64,000 nt of DNA from Thiorhodovibrio winogradskyi (GTDB lineage: Bacteria > Pseudomonadota > Gammaproteobacteria > Chromatiales > Chromatiaceae): the NCBI RefSeq assembly GCF_036208045.1, contig NZ_CP121472.1:4661531-4725530 (forward strand), in the 5' to 3' direction. The notes under the pieces were generated by a model, which saw only the letters and a list, made by a program, of their open reading frames with translations, did no database searches and was not told the origin of the DNA. Position numbers and translations under genes: made by a program. Positions 51,032 to 62,845 of this stretch are shown one piece after another. The stretch's first letter is position 1, and each line of letters begins with the position of its first letter.

Positions 51032-52309
51032 ATGATCATCTATAACCTGTTTCCGCTGCTCGCCGGGCCTTTCCCGGACTGGACGCCACATTTCAAACGT
51101 GCCGCCGCCATGGGCTTTGACTGGATTTTCGTCAATCCAGTCCAGGCGCTGGGCGACTCTGGCAGCCTTTACTCCATCAGCGATTATTTTGGCATCAACC
51201 AGGCATTTGTTGGTCCTGGCAGCAGCTCCAGCCAGAAACAGCTGCGCGCTGCCTGCACGGCCGCCGAAAAGCTTGGGCTGAGCATGATGACCGACCTGGT
51301 GATTAATCACTGCGCCATCGACAGCCCGCTGGTCCAAGAGCATCCCGAATGGTTCGTGATGAAACGCGGCAAACCCACCAATCCCTTTTGTGTCGAGCCC
51401 GACGGCAGCAAGGTGATCTGGGAGGATCTGGCGCAATTCGATCACCGCAAATCCACCGACAAAGACGGCATGCTCGCGTACTTTGTCAGCGTGGTCGAGC
51501 ATCTGGCGGATCTTGGTTTTCGCGGCTTTCGCTGCGATGCGGCCTACCAGCTTCCGGCTGAGTTCTGGCAGAGCTTAATTAGCCGTTGTCGCGCCAAGCA
51601 CCCGGATATCGTCTTCGTGGCGGAAACCCTCGGTTGCTCACCCAAGCAGACCAAAAGCACCGCCGCGGCGGGCTTCGATGCCATTTACAACAGCGCCAAA
51701 TGGTGGGATTTCACCAGTCCCTGGTTGCTCACTCAGTATGCGCTCACCCGCTCCCTACTGGGGTCCATCAGCTTTCCGGAAAGCCACGACACCGAGCGTT
51801 TGTTCAGCGAGACTGGCGGCAACCTTGATGCCATGCGCCAGCGCTATCTGTTCGCGGCCCTGTTTTCAAGCCATCTCATGATGCCCATGGGCTTCGAGTA
51901 CGGCTTCCGCAAACGCCTGCATGTGGTCAACACGCGGCCGAAGGATTGGGAAGAACCCACTATCGATCTGACGGATTTCATCACCCAGGTCAATGGCATC
52001 AAGCAGGGCAGCTCGGTGTTCGGCAGCGAGGGGCCAATCGAGCAGATCCCGCATCCCAACGAAGCAATCCTGATTCTGCGCAAGAAAGCCGCGAAGGGCT
52101 GCGACCAGGCGCTGCTGATTCTGAACAAAGACCCGCATGGTCATCAGTATTTACACATCGATGACCTCTACGCCCTGATTGACGCCCCACCACCGTTGCA
52201 CGACCTTTCTCCCGACTGGCCCATGGATTATCTGCCCACACCCTTTGAGTTTGACCTGGGCCCCGGGGTGGCGCGGGTATTGACGACCGAGGGGAACAAG
52301 CGCCCTTAG
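51032..52309 (+). CDS. Alpha-amylase-family (GH13) protein
   Basis: A 425-residue protein with a (beta/alpha)8 barrel. The four conserved GH13 regions are visible: MMTDLVINHCAIDSP (I), GFRGFRCDAAYQLP (II, catalytic Asp), DIVFVAETLGCSPKQ (III, catalytic Glu) and ISFPESHDTERLFSE (IV, HD pair). EHPEWFVMKRGKPTNPFCVE is similar to GlgE-like maltosyltransferases, but the protein is shorter than GlgE. It acts on alpha-glucans, possibly glycogen; no glycogen genes are near. No signal peptide, so cytoplasmic. Confidence 0.85.
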   Translation: MIIYNLFPLLAGPFPDWTPHFKRAAAMGFDWIFVNPVQALGDSGSLYSISDYFGINQAFVGPGSSSSQKQLRAACTAAEKLGLSMMTDLVINHCAIDSPLVQEHPEWFVMKRGKPTNPFCVEPDGSKVIWEDLAQFDHRKSTDKDGMLAYFVSVVEHLADLGFRGFRCDAAYQLPAEFWQSLISRCRAKHPDIVFVAETLGCSPKQTKSTAAAGFDAIYNSAKWWDFTSPWLLTQYALTRSLLGSISFPESHDTERLFSETGGNLDAMRQRYLFAALFSSHLMMPMGFEYGFRKRLHVVNTRPKDWEEPTIDLTDFITQVNGIKQGSSVFGSEGPIEQIPHPNEAILILRKKAAKGCDQALLILNKDPHGHQYLHIDDLYALIDAPPPLHDLSPDWPMDYLPTPFEFDLGPGVARVLTTEGNKRP

Positions 52310-52522
52310 TCCGCGTCTGATGATGTTCACCCTAAAGCGCACACAAGAACCTAGACACGAGAACCTAGATTTGTTTCGGCGGACCTTTTTCGGCGCGGAC
52401 CCGGCCAGCCCGGCCAATTCGTAATGTCCGATTCGCAATGTCCGATGCGCGCCCTTGAACTATGCTTGAAACTTAGCCCCGCTGGCATTTCCGCCGCGGG
52501 GTCGACCGAGAACGAGTGCCCC

Positions 52523-54265
<1,743 letters not shown>

Positions 54266-54351
54266 CACGCGTTGGCCGTGATGGCTTAACCCAACAAGAC
54301 CTTTGCGCTAGACTCCGGCAACCTTCATCCAATAACGCATGGAACCTTGTC

Positions 54352-54906
54352 ATGTCGCATGATCCCGGGTGCTTCTTCGCCCAAAGTCTCGCGCTGATTC
54401 TCGCCGGCACCATCGCGCTCGCGATGCCCGCCGCGGCGCAACAACAGGTTTATCGCAGTGTCGATGCGCAGGGGCGTGTCAGCTTTTCCGCCGAGCCACC
54501 AGCGGGCGAGGATGTGCGCAGTATCGAGAGCATTGAGTTGCAGCCCGGACCGAGCGAAGCCGACCGTCAGGCGGCCGAGGCTCGTGTGCGCGACATGCAA
54601 CAAGCGGCCGATGCTTACGAGCAGCAGCGCCAGAGTGCGCGCGAGGCCGAGACCGGACAAGAGGAATCGGGTAACACATCCAAATCTCCGTCGGAATCGG
54701 ACGCATCCCCTGCTGCCGAACAATGGAACCAACTGCTTGTCAACGACCGCCGCCTAACCCCAGAGCAACGCAAGAAGGTCGAGGAGGCCAAGCGCGAACT
54801 GCTCGAGGCCCAGCAACGCGGACGTCAGAGCGCCGGCGGCGGGGATCTGTACAAAAGACCCGACAACTATCAGCACAGCACCCCCAGTCGGAGTGAACGG
54901 GACTAG
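54352..54906 (+). CDS. DUF4124 domain protein, exported
   Basis: A 184-residue protein with a signal peptide (ALILAGTIALAMPAAA). It continues QQQVYRSVDAQGRVSFSAEP PAGE, the DUF4124 signature (xVYxxxDxxGxVxFSDxP). A Gln/Glu/Ala-rich coiled region follows (AEARVRDMQQAADAYEQQRQ, EEAKRELLEAQQRGRQ). DUF4124 proteins are periplasmic with unknown function. It is convergent with der. Confidence 0.85.
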   Translation: MSHDPGCFFAQSLALILAGTIALAMPAAAQQQVYRSVDAQGRVSFSAEPPAGEDVRSIESIELQPGPSEADRQAAEARVRDMQQAADAYEQQRQSAREAETGQEESGNTSKSPSESDASPAAEQWNQLLVNDRRLTPEQRKKVEEAKRELLEAQQRGRQSAGGGDLYKRPDNYQHSTPSRSERD

Positions 54907-54960
54907 CCGGGCGTCAAGCTGAGTATCGGCATGGTGGGCGCGAGCATAGCCGCCAGCCTT

Positions 54961-56376
54961 TTAGCGTCCGCGCCGATTCACAAAACGCTTTAGGCGCTCG
55001 CGCTGGCGCTGCTGACGCGGGGTGAGCGTATTGCGTTTGCCGGCAAAGGGATTGCTGCCAGTTTTGAACTCAAGCCGCAACGGGGTTCCATGGAGCCCGA
55101 GTTCCTTGCGAAAACGGTTCATCAGGTAGCGCCTATAAGCATCGGGCACCGCGTCCACCTGGTTACCATGGATCACAATCACCGGCGGATTGCGACCGCC
55201 CTGATGGGCATAACGCAGCTTGATGCGCCGGCCATGCACCAGCGGCGGTTGATGCTCGCTAACCAGATCGGCCAGCAGCCGTGTGAGCAGGGGTGTGGGC
55301 AGATCGCGAATCGCGCTGCTGTAAGCACGCTCGGCAGCATCGAGCAACAAACCCACGCTCGAGCCATGCAGCGCGGAAATCTGAAAACGCTCGGCAAACT
55401 CCAGAAAGGCGAGCTTGCGTTCGTAGCTGTCCTTAATCTTGGTCCGCTCGTCCGCGCTCAGGCCGTCCCATTTATTCACGGCAACCACCAGCGCGCGCCC
55501 ACTGTCGATCACATGGGAGGCCAGGGTCGCGTCCTGCTCTCCAATGCCGGCCCGGGCGTCCACTACCAAAATAGCCACATTACACGCATCAATGGCCTGC
55601 ATCGCCTTGATAACGCTGAATTTTTCGATCATCTCAGTGACTCTGGCACGGCGCCGCATGCCAGCGGTATCAATCAGCGTATAATCCCGCCCATCAACCT
55701 GAAAGGGAATAAACAGACTATCGCGCGTGGTGCCTGGCGTGTCGCTGGTCACCACACGTTCCTCACCCAGCAGGCGATTGATCAGCGTTGACTTGCCGGC
55801 ATTGGGTCGCCCAACGACGGCGATCTGGATGCCCTTGCCCGCCTCCGCACCAGTCGTATCGGCACCCTCGGCTCCCGCGTCCACTTGCGGCAAGGCCGCG
55901 AAGATGCGCTCAAGCAAGGTATTCAGACCGCGCCCATGGCTGGCCGCGATGGGCAGCGGATCGCCGAGTCCCAGGGCATGAAACTCTAGCAGCACCTGGT
56001 TGGCATCGAGGCGGTCGACCTTGTTGACCACCAGGGTCAGGGGTTTGCCAGTGCGGCGCAGTTCGGCCGCGATATCAAAATCGCCGGTCACGCAGCCGTC
56101 GCGCGCATCGACCAGAAACAGCAGATGGTCAGCCTCGGCAATGGCAAGGCGGACCTGGCGCTCGGTCAGCATGTCCAGCGGATCGGAGCTGCCCGACAAG
56201 CCGCCGGTATCAACCAGAATGTAGGGTCCGGGACCGAGTTGGCCGACGCCATACTGACGGTCACGCGTCAGTCCGGGGTAGTCGGCAACCAGCGCATGGC
56301 GACTGCGGGTCAGACGATTGAACAGGGTTGATTTGCCAACATTGGGGCGACCAACCAGGGTGATGACTGGCAGCAT
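54961..56376 (-). CDS. der: Ribosome-associated GTPase Der (EngA)
   Basis: A 471-residue protein with two G domains. Domain 1: [24 protein letters not shown] and NKVD; domain 2: [31 protein letters not shown] and NKWD. A C-terminal KH-like domain ([20 protein letters not shown]) ends with a basic tail. Der is needed for 50S assembly. It is the last gene of the minus-strand block, one base after bamB. Confidence 0.97.
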   Translation of the reverse strand: MLPVITLVGRPNVGKSTLFNRLTRSRHALVADYPGLTRDRQYGVGQLGPGPYILVDTGGLSGSSDPLDMLTERQVRLAIAEADHLLFLVDARDGCVTGDFDIAAELRRTGKPLTLVVNKVDRLDANQVLLEFHALGLGDPLPIAASHGRGLNTLLERIFAALPQVDAGAEGADTTGAEAGKGIQIAVVGRPNAGKSTLINRLLGEERVVTSDTPGTTRDSLFIPFQVDGRDYTLIDTAGMRRRARVTEMIEKFSVIKAMQAIDACNVAILVVDARAGIGEQDATLASHVIDSGRALVVAVNKWDGLSADERTKIKDSYERKLAFLEFAERFQISALHGSSVGLLLDAAERAYSSAIRDLPTPLLTRLLADLVSEHQPPLVHGRRIKLRYAHQGGRNPPVIVIHGNQVDAVPDAYRRYLMNRFRKELGLHGTPLRLEFKTGSNPFAGKRNTLTPRQQRQRERLKRFVNRRGR

Positions 56377-56377
56377 G

Positions 56378-57628
56378 TCAATCCGACGCCGCGCCAGCGG
56401 CGCGCCCAGCAGGAGACACTGCTCTCGCCTGACCGCGCGCGGTCAAGGCGGCGACGGTGCCATCATTGACATAGACAAAGACACGCCCATTCGCCACCGC
56501 GGGTCGATGCACAATGCGGTCCTTGGACACCCGTTCGCGAGCCAGCAGGCGGCCGTCAGCGAGGGCGAGCCAATGGACCCAGCCGTCGATATCAGCGACC
56601 ACCAGCTGATCACCCACAATGGCCGGCGCCGTCAGCCGCCGATATTTGAGCGCATCCTGTTTCCACAGGCCAGCGCCATCCGTTGTCGTGGCACCCCAGA
56701 GGACGTCGGATGAGTCGGTCACAAATAGCCTGCCCTCGTCAGCAGCCAGGCCGGCATGGGCGGAGAGTTCGCGGCGCCAGAGCACGGCGCCCGTCACGAT
56801 GTCCACCGCTGCCAGATCGCCATTGTAGGTCGCCACATAGGCGATATCCCCGACCACAACCGGATCGACGTTCAGGTCAACAACACGCTCAAGCTCGCTG
56901 CGACCGCTGGGCGGCGTGATCGTCAACTCCCAATTGGGCGCGCCACGCTCAAGCTCGAGACTCACTAGACGCCCACCGGCAATACCCACGATGACATTGT
57001 TGTTGACGATGGTTGGCGAACTGCTGCCGTGCAGCGTCAGTAAGGGTGCCGGGTAGTTATAGCGCCACAGTTGCTTGCCATCGCTGGCCGCGAGCGCATA
57101 GACGCTGTTGTCGATCGTATGCACGACCACACGTTCGCCAAGGATGCGGGGGATGGAGAGGATCTCGCTACCAAGTTGGGCGCGCCAGCGTTCACGGCCA
57201 TCGCGCGCGGACAGGGCGATGAGTTCCGCGTCGCTGGTACCCACAACCAGCAAATCGCCAACCACCTCGGGTCCGCCGCTCAGCCTCAGCGCGGTATCGC
57301 GTTCCCAGATCACCCGACCGTCGTGCTGCGACAGTGCCGCGACCCGGCCGCGAGCATCGGCCACATAAAGGCGATCATCGCGCGGCAGCGGCGCCAAACT
57401 CAGCGTGCGGCCATCGGTACCTTTGCCAACACGGGTTTTCCACAGAATGCTGGGCGTGAGTTGTTGAACGAACTTCTTATCCAGCTCTGTCGGCGGCCGC
57501 GGATCCTTCTCGCCCCCGAGCCAGGGCACCATGCCGCAACCGCTCACAGCCGAGACCAGCGCCAGCAGCATCAGCACGCCCGGCAGGCGGCGCTCAGGGT
57601 CCAGTCCTCTGTTGCTTGTTGCTGTCAT
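56378..57628 (-). CDS. bamB: Outer-membrane assembly lipoprotein BamB
   Basis: A 416-residue lipoprotein from ATG 57628. The lipobox is in [20 protein letters not shown]. Eight-bladed propeller repeats with PQQ-type motifs follow ([80 protein letters not shown]). BamB assists BamA in inserting barrel proteins. It lies between yfgM and der as in many gammaproteobacteria. Confidence 0.95.
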   Translation of the reverse strand: MTATSNRGLDPERRLPGVLMLLALVSAVSGCGMVPWLGGEKDPRPPTELDKKFVQQLTPSILWKTRVGKGTDGRTLSLAPLPRDDRLYVADARGRVAALSQHDGRVIWERDTALRLSGGPEVVGDLLVVGTSDAELIALSARDGRERWRAQLGSEILSIPRILGERVVVHTIDNSVYALAASDGKQLWRYNYPAPLLTLHGSSSPTIVNNNVIVGIAGGRLVSLELERGAPNWELTITPPSGRSELERVVDLNVDPVVVGDIAYVATYNGDLAAVDIVTGAVLWRRELSAHAGLAADEGRLFVTDSSDVLWGATTTDGAGLWKQDALKYRRLTAPAIVGDQLVVADIDGWVHWLALADGRLLARERVSKDRIVHRPAVANGRVFVYVNDGTVAALTARGQARAVSPAGRAAGAASD

Positions 57629-57696
57629 CTCCGTCTCCTGCGCCGGTTGTTCAATCGCGTATCGCCCGGGCCAATAGCGCCGGCCGATACAGGGCC

Positions 57697-58422
57697 TCAA
57701 GAACCCGCCGGCGGGGGCAAATCCTGCAGTTTCAGTTCAATCAAACCAGCGGCCGCGACATCTCCTTCCAGCGCCTGCCGGTAAGCGGCGCGGGCATCCT
57801 CAATGCGATCCTCGGCCAGGGCAATGTCGCCACGCAGAGCCGCGAAATCAGCCGCGAAACTCTCATTGTTATCGTGCTGGTCGATCACGGCTCCAGCCGC
57901 TGCATAATCCTGGATCCCGATCAGCACCCGCGCCAGACGTAGCCCGGCCAGCGTCTTGAGCAAGGGTGTGGGTGCCTGATCGATGGCCGCGCGCAGTGCC
58001 TCGGCCGCCGCCGCGCTCTGGCTTTGGTCATTCCGTGCCTTGGCCAGGGCGAGCTGGCCGAAATACTCGTAGGCCGTGGACCCATGATTCTCGCTTAGGC
58101 GCGACTGCTGTTCGGTGGCAACGCTCAGCAGCGAATCGCGCGCCTGACCCGCGGCTGATCCACCCGGCTCCGCTGGATCGGACTCGGATGCCACGCCACC
58201 CTGCGCCGGCGGCATGTTCGAGACCTGACTCACAGTGACCATCAGCTCCTCGAAGGCGAGCGATGCCTGCTGCCCGCGCTGCTCCTGATAGCCGACCCAG
58301 GCACGCCAGCCAAAGATGGCCGCCAGTCCGATCACCACCCCGGAGACCACCGCAAGGCCGTTTTCTTTCCACCATTTTTTGATGGCTTCGGCTTTTTCTT
58401 CGTCGGTTTGCAAATCGACCAC
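57697..58422 (-). CDS. yfgM: YfgM-family membrane protein (tetratricopeptide-like)
   Basis: A 241-residue protein starting MVDLQTDEEKAEAIKKWWKE, a typical YfgM N-terminus, followed by one membrane helix (GLAVVSGVVIGLAAIFGWRA) and a periplasmic TPR-like domain (YEYFGQLALAKARNDQSQSA, ALRGDIALAEDRIEDARAAY). An acidic low-complexity insert lies at about residues 75-95. YfgM works with PpiD at the SecYEG translocon. It is placed between hisS and bamB as usual. Confidence 0.92.
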   Translation of the reverse strand: MVDLQTDEEKAEAIKKWWKENGLAVVSGVVIGLAAIFGWRAWVGYQEQRGQQASLAFEELMVTVSQVSNMPPAQGGVASESDPAEPGGSAAGQARDSLLSVATEQQSRLSENHGSTAYEYFGQLALAKARNDQSQSAAAAEALRAAIDQAPTPLLKTLAGLRLARVLIGIQDYAAAGAVIDQHDNNESFAADFAALRGDIALAEDRIEDARAAYRQALEGDVAAAGLIELKLQDLPPPAGS

Positions 58423-58468
58423 GGTCTTATCCTTGTGTATAAATAACCCTGTCTATTGATCGAATCGA

Positions 58469-59785
58469 TCAAAGGCCCAGTTTCCCAGCCAGATTGCGTG
58501 ACAAATCAGCAAGCGCGACAGACTCTTGCGCCCCCTCGCCGCGCAACGGCTTAACGCTGACTTGCCCCCCGGCCAGTTCCTCGTCACCCAGCACCAGCGC
58601 AAAATGGGCGCCGCTGCGGTCGGCTTTCTTGAACTGACTCTTGAAGCTTCCGCCACCGCAATGGCACAGCAAGCGCACCCCAGGCAGTTGCTCGCGCACT
58701 TGCTCCGCCACCAGCACGGCCCGTGCCTCGGCCTGTTCACCGACCGCGACCAGATAGAGGTCTGGCGCGTCTTTTAGATCCGCGGCACTCGGCGCGCTCA
58801 GATCGAGCAACCGCTCCAGCCCCATGGCAAACCCAATAGCGGGCGTGGCACGTCCGCCGAGTTGCTCGACCAGTCCGTCGTAGCGCCCCCCGGCGCAAAC
58901 AGCCCCCTGAGCACCCAGGGCATCGGTGACCCACTCGAAGACAGTGCGGTTGTAGTAATCCAACCCGCGCACCAGTCGCGGATTGATGCGCACCTCGAGC
59001 CCAGCACCCTCGAGCCCGCGGCAAAGCGCGTCAAAATGCGCACGCGCCTCGCTGCCTAGGTAATCGAGCAGGCTGGGCGCGGCGTCAATCAGTTCACGCA
59101 GCAGCGGATTCTTGCTGTCGAGCACCCGCAGCGGGTTGGTCGCAAGACGGCGCAGGCTATCCTCATCAAGCGCGTCGCGATATTGGTCGAGATAGGCGAC
59201 CAAATCCTCGCGGTAACGGACACGGTCTGCTGGATCACCCAGGCTGTTGAGTTCCAGATGGAGGTCCGTCAGCCCGAGCGCCTCCCACAGCCGACGCGTG
59301 AGGAGAATCTGCTCGAGATCAATGTCCGGGCCGCTCAGCCCGAAGACCTCAACGCCAATCTGGTGAAATTGCCGATACCGGCCTCGCTGCGGCCGCTCGC
59401 GCCGAAACATGGGCCCGGCATACCACAGCCGCTGTGGCTGACCGAGCAGACCATGCTCAATGGCCGCGCGCACGCAGCTCGCGGTGCCTTCGGGGCGCAG
59501 ACTGAGATGATCGCCGCCGCGATCCTCGAAGCTATACATTTCCTTCTCGACGATGTCGGTCACTTCGCCGATGGAGCGTCGAAAAAGCCCAGTCTGCTCG
59601 ACCAGGGGCATGCGAATTTCCCGATACCCGTAACCCGCGAGCAGGTCGCGCGCGCAACCCTCCAGCCACTGCCAACGGGCGCTATCCGCCGGAAGAATAT
59701 CGTGCATGCCGCGCACGGCTTTTAGCTGCGCGGGTGGCTTTGCCGGTGCTTGTGCGGGCATTGCAACCCGAGTCTGTTCGACCAT
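58469..59785 (-). CDS. hisS: Histidyl-tRNA synthetase
   Basis: A 438-residue class II synthetase. [20 protein letters not shown] starts the catalytic core; motif 2 is [20 protein letters not shown], and the HisRS motifs [15 protein letters not shown] and [20 protein letters not shown] are present, with [12 protein letters not shown] (motif 3). The anticodon-binding domain is C-terminal ([20 protein letters not shown]). It charges tRNA-His. ATG 59761 is a possible alternative start. Confidence 0.97.
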   Translation of the reverse strand: MVEQTRVAMPAQAPAKPPAQLKAVRGMHDILPADSARWQWLEGCARDLLAGYGYREIRMPLVEQTGLFRRSIGEVTDIVEKEMYSFEDRGGDHLSLRPEGTASCVRAAIEHGLLGQPQRLWYAGPMFRRERPQRGRYRQFHQIGVEVFGLSGPDIDLEQILLTRRLWEALGLTDLHLELNSLGDPADRVRYREDLVAYLDQYRDALDEDSLRRLATNPLRVLDSKNPLLRELIDAAPSLLDYLGSEARAHFDALCRGLEGAGLEVRINPRLVRGLDYYNRTVFEWVTDALGAQGAVCAGGRYDGLVEQLGGRATPAIGFAMGLERLLDLSAPSAADLKDAPDLYLVAVGEQAEARAVLVAEQVREQLPGVRLLCHCGGGSFKSQFKKADRSGAHFALVLGDEELAGGQVSVKPLRGEGAQESVALADLSRNLAGKLGL

Positions 59786-59827
59786 GTGAATGCTGTTCGC
59801 CTCTAGACGAAATCAGGAACCCTGGAG

Positions 59828-60943
59828 TCAGCGGGTGGCGGGATCAAGTTCGAAACGGGCCACATTGCCTCGCGCGACGGCTTCCACATCGAATTCCTTG
59901 CCGTCCACTGTTAGCGCGACAGCTGCCGCATTCCCTAGGATGATGGAGTAAGGGCCCCGTCCCCCGAGAACCCGCCGATCGCCTTTGTTCATTTCGCCAA
60001 AGAGTTTGTATTCGCCAGTGGAATCGCGCACATCAACCCAACAGGGTCCGCTAAAGGTCATGATGATTTCCGCGGCGGCGGATGCATCGCTATTGCCATT
60101 CTCGGCGGCCACGTCATTCTCGCTCGCAGCGGGATCAGTCGCATCGCGATCAATAATGACGATCAGACTGGCTGGGTTCTGCTCGCTGGGCACTGTAGCC
60201 CGTGATGGCGCACCAGATTGCGCACCGGTTTCCGCACCGGTTTCCCCACTGGATTCCGCACCGGACTCCAGGGGGGCTTCTTCGGGCGCGGGCACTGCAT
60301 CCAAGGTATCGGCCTGCGCGTTCTCTTCCTCGGTAGCCGCGTCGACCATCGCCTCATCCAATTCTCTGCCTTCCGTCCTGAGAGATGCCGACATCTCGGC
60401 CTCGTCCGCAAGGCGCGGAAGAACAGGCTGCGCGACTCTGCCGCTCAGCGTGACAGCCGCGCTATCCTGTTCGTCCGTCGGGGAAAACAAATCAGCAACA
60501 AAAGCGCCGCCACCTAGCTGTGCTGCCACGAACCAGACCGCTCCGCCAAGCACCAGCAACAATACCAACCCGAGCAGCGGCATCAGCGGAATTTGAAACG
60601 GCCGCCCCCCCCCTTCCTGCGCGCGCTCGACGGGCAGTGCCGGATAACGGCCGTCTGGCCGCTGGCGTCGATATTGATCAAGCAAGGGGACAGGATTAAG
60701 TCCGAGGATGCGCGCATAGGTGCGCAAATAGCCGATGATAAAGACTTCGCTTGGCAAACCGTCATAGTGATCATCCTCCAGCGCCTCAATGGTGCCGACG
60801 GACAGATGCATCTCGGCCGCCACCTGCGTGAGGGTCAGGCCGCTGCTTTCCCGCGCCACGCGCAGCTGACGTCCGGGGCTATCGTGCAACGGATCAGTGG
60901 TATCGGTATGGAGCGCGGGCGTCGGTTCGTCAATGCTGTGCAT
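59828..60943 (-). CDS. rodZ: Cell-shape protein RodZ
   Basis: A 371-residue protein with an N-terminal helix-turn-helix (LRVARESSGLTLTQVAAEMH, LSVGTIEALEDDHYDGLPSE, VFIIGYLRTYARILGL), a membrane helix (LMPLLGLVLLLVLGGAVWFV) at about 120-140, a long acidic linker with repeated ESGAESSGETGAETGAQSGA, and a C-terminal DUF4115 domain (CWVDVRDSTGEYKLFGEMNK). RodZ links MreB to the membrane. In many relatives ispG follows rodZ; here hisS follows directly. Confidence 0.94.
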   Translation of the reverse strand: MHSIDEPTPALHTDTTDPLHDSPGRQLRVARESSGLTLTQVAAEMHLSVGTIEALEDDHYDGLPSEVFIIGYLRTYARILGLNPVPLLDQYRRQRPDGRYPALPVERAQEGGGRPFQIPLMPLLGLVLLLVLGGAVWFVAAQLGGGAFVADLFSPTDEQDSAAVTLSGRVAQPVLPRLADEAEMSASLRTEGRELDEAMVDAATEEENAQADTLDAVPAPEEAPLESGAESSGETGAETGAQSGAPSRATVPSEQNPASLIVIIDRDATDPAASENDVAAENGNSDASAAAEIIMTFSGPCWVDVRDSTGEYKLFGEMNKGDRRVLGGRGPYSIILGNAAAVALTVDGKEFDVEAVARGNVARFELDPATR

Positions 60944-60981
60944 GGGTTCAGGCCGCTAGAGGGTTCTCAATGTCGTGGTCT

Positions 60982-61794
60982 TTAGGGAGCAAGTTCCATG
61001 ATTTCGGGTGCATCCGGGAAGCGCTGTCGCAGGGATCCTTCAAGCTTCTTGGCGGCGGCATCGTTGCCCAGCGCCCGCTCAATACGCACCGCGAGCAACA
61101 GCGCATTGGCCGTGGCCGCATTCCCCGCGGCCACGTACCGACTCATATAGCCGCGCGCACCCTGGGCATCGCCATTGGCGAGGGCCTGGCTGGCCATGTT
61201 CAGTAGCGCCGGACCGAATCGTGGATTTTTCTCGAGTGCCTGGCGCCAATACCGCTCCGCCGCGACCACATCGCCCGCACGCCGCGCGCAGTCGGCGGCA
61301 TTTGCCAGGGCTACCTCCGGGTTGGCGTAGAGCGGTTTGCTCAGGGCCTGCTGGAACTGTTCTTCCGCATCCTGATAGCGCTGTTGCTTGCACAGTACCA
61401 CGCCCCAGGCATTGCGGTAATCAGGGTTTTTCGGATCGATCTTAACGGCCTTGCCAAACTCCTTCTCGGCCTCCGCATGCTCGCCAATGCGCTGATACAC
61501 AATAGCCAGCATATAGCGCGCGCGCGCGCTGCCGCGATCCTCGCGCACCCCTTGCTTGGCGCGCGTCAGCGCGGCCTCGATCTGGCCGCGCTGCAGATAA
61601 GCCGAGGCCATGTTGACATAGAGATCCGCGGGGCTTTCCTTTGCGGTTCCAAGTTCAACCTGCAGATCATGATCATCGATACCATCATCGTCGCCGCCCG
61701 GCAGCATGGTCGTGCAACCAGCGCTCAGCACGGACGCTGCCAGAAAGGCGCCGACCACGGGAAGAGCACGCCGTCGGTTTTCGACTCGCCCCAC
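60982..61794 (-). CDS. pilF: Type IV pilus biogenesis lipoprotein PilF/PilW (internal GTG start)
   Basis: Starting at GTG 61794 this gives 270 residues with a good lipoprotein signal: MGRVENRRRALPVVGAFLAA then SVLSAGC. TPR repeats follow: LYVNMASAYLQRGQIEAALT, ARYMLAIVYQRIGEHAEAEK, DYRNAWGVVLCKQQRYQDAE, ANAADCARRAGDVVAAERYW. PilF (also called PilW) helps the PilQ secretin reach the outer membrane. No good ribosome site precedes GTG, and it lies within the rlmN frame, so it is either translated by coupling or made as a fusion. Confidence 0.82.
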   Translation of the reverse strand: MGRVENRRRALPVVGAFLAASVLSAGCTTMLPGGDDDGIDDHDLQVELGTAKESPADLYVNMASAYLQRGQIEAALTRAKQGVREDRGSARARYMLAIVYQRIGEHAEAEKEFGKAVKIDPKNPDYRNAWGVVLCKQQRYQDAEEQFQQALSKPLYANPEVALANAADCARRAGDVVAAERYWRQALEKNPRFGPALLNMASQALANGDAQGARGYMSRYVAAGNAATANALLLAVRIERALGNDAAAKKLEGSLRQRFPDAPEIMELAP

Positions 61795-62811
61795 AAGCTG
61801 GCCGCACGCCGCGGCAATGCCATCGCCGCGCGTCTTGCGTGTGGTGGTGACCAGGCCAGCACCAATCAGACGCAGCCGAAACGCATCGACCCGCTCGGGC
61901 GGGCTGGTGGCAAAACCACTCCCGGCAAAGGGATTAAAGGGGATGAGATTGACCTTGGAAGGCACGCCTTCAAGCAGGCGAATCAGTGCCTTGGCGTGCG
62001 CCAAACTATCGTTGACGCCATCGAGCATGACATACTCCCAGGTGATGCGTCGGCGCTTATCCGCACCGGCATAGACCTTGCAGGCCGACACCAGTTCCTC
62101 GAGCGGGTATTTGCGATTGATCGGCACCAGTTGGTCCCGCAGCGCGTTATTCGGCGCATGCAGTGAGACCGCCAAGGAGACGTCGGCAACCTCTTTTAGC
62201 CGGTATATATTGGGGACCACTCCGGAGGTGGACAGAGTCACCCGGGTCTTGGCCAACATATAGGCCAAATCATGCCGCATCACCGCCATGGCTTGCACCA
62301 CGGCGTCGAAATTGGCCAAGGGCTCGCCCATGCCCATGAGCACCACGTTGGTTGGCGCCAAACCGATGCGCCGGGTTGCGGTCCAGACCTGGCCGATAAT
62401 TTCGCCCGGGGTCAAATTGCGGTTAAAGCCCTGACGCGCGGTCGCGCAGAACCGACAGTCGAGTGCGCAGCCAACCTGGGATGAGACACATAGCGTGCGT
62501 CTCTTGCCTTCAGGAATGAAGACGGTCTCGACCCGCTGCCCGTCGGTAAGTTCAAGTATCCACTTGACCGTGCCATCGGGTGCTGGCTGCTCCAAGGCGA
62601 CCCGAGGCAAGTCGCAACGACACTGGCGGCCCAGGGATGCGCGCATGGCCGCTGGCAAATCTGTCATGCAGGAAAAGTCCAGCACACCCAGCTTGTGCAT
62701 CCATTTAAACAGATTGCGACCATGAAAGGCCTTGCCGCCATGCGCGATGGCAAGCTGCTCGCAACCGTGGATGTCAAGCTCTAGCGGATTGATGGACTGA
62801 GCCGTGGTCAT
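60982..62811 (-). CDS. rlmN: RlmN rRNA/tRNA methyltransferase, fused in frame to PilF lipoprotein
   Basis: From ATG 62811 (MTTAQSINPLELDIHGCEQL) the first 340 or so residues are RlmN: VSSQVGCALDCRFCATARQG holds the radical-SAM Cys triad (C-x3-C-x2-C), TLCVSS the first methyl-carrying Cys region, VLMGMGEPLANFDAV and RKTRGDGIAAACGQLVG the second catalytic Cys near the end. It makes m2A in 23S rRNA and some tRNAs. No stop codon follows; the same frame continues into the PilF-type TPR lipoprotein (see 60982-61794). The frame is also open upstream to 63045 without homology. Confidence 0.93.
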   Translation of the reverse strand: MTTAQSINPLELDIHGCEQLAIAHGGKAFHGRNLFKWMHKLGVLDFSCMTDLPAAMRASLGRQCRCDLPRVALEQPAPDGTVKWILELTDGQRVETVFIPEGKRRTLCVSSQVGCALDCRFCATARQGFNRNLTPGEIIGQVWTATRRIGLAPTNVVLMGMGEPLANFDAVVQAMAVMRHDLAYMLAKTRVTLSTSGVVPNIYRLKEVADVSLAVSLHAPNNALRDQLVPINRKYPLEELVSACKVYAGADKRRRITWEYVMLDGVNDSLAHAKALIRLLEGVPSKVNLIPFNPFAGSGFATSPPERVDAFRLRLIGAGLVTTTRKTRGDGIAAACGQLVGRVENRRRALPVVGAFLAASVLSAGCTTMLPGGDDDGIDDHDLQVELGTAKESPADLYVNMASAYLQRGQIEAALTRAKQGVREDRGSARARYMLAIVYQRIGEHAEAEKEFGKAVKIDPKNPDYRNAWGVVLCKQQRYQDAEEQFQQALSKPLYANPEVALANAADCARRAGDVVAAERYWRQALEKNPRFGPALLNMASQALANGDAQGARGYMSRYVAAGNAATANALLLAVRIERALGNDAAAKKLEGSLRQRFPDAPEIMELAP

Positions 62812-62845
62812 GAAGCAGGAATCCTGGAATGGTTGACCCATCAAC

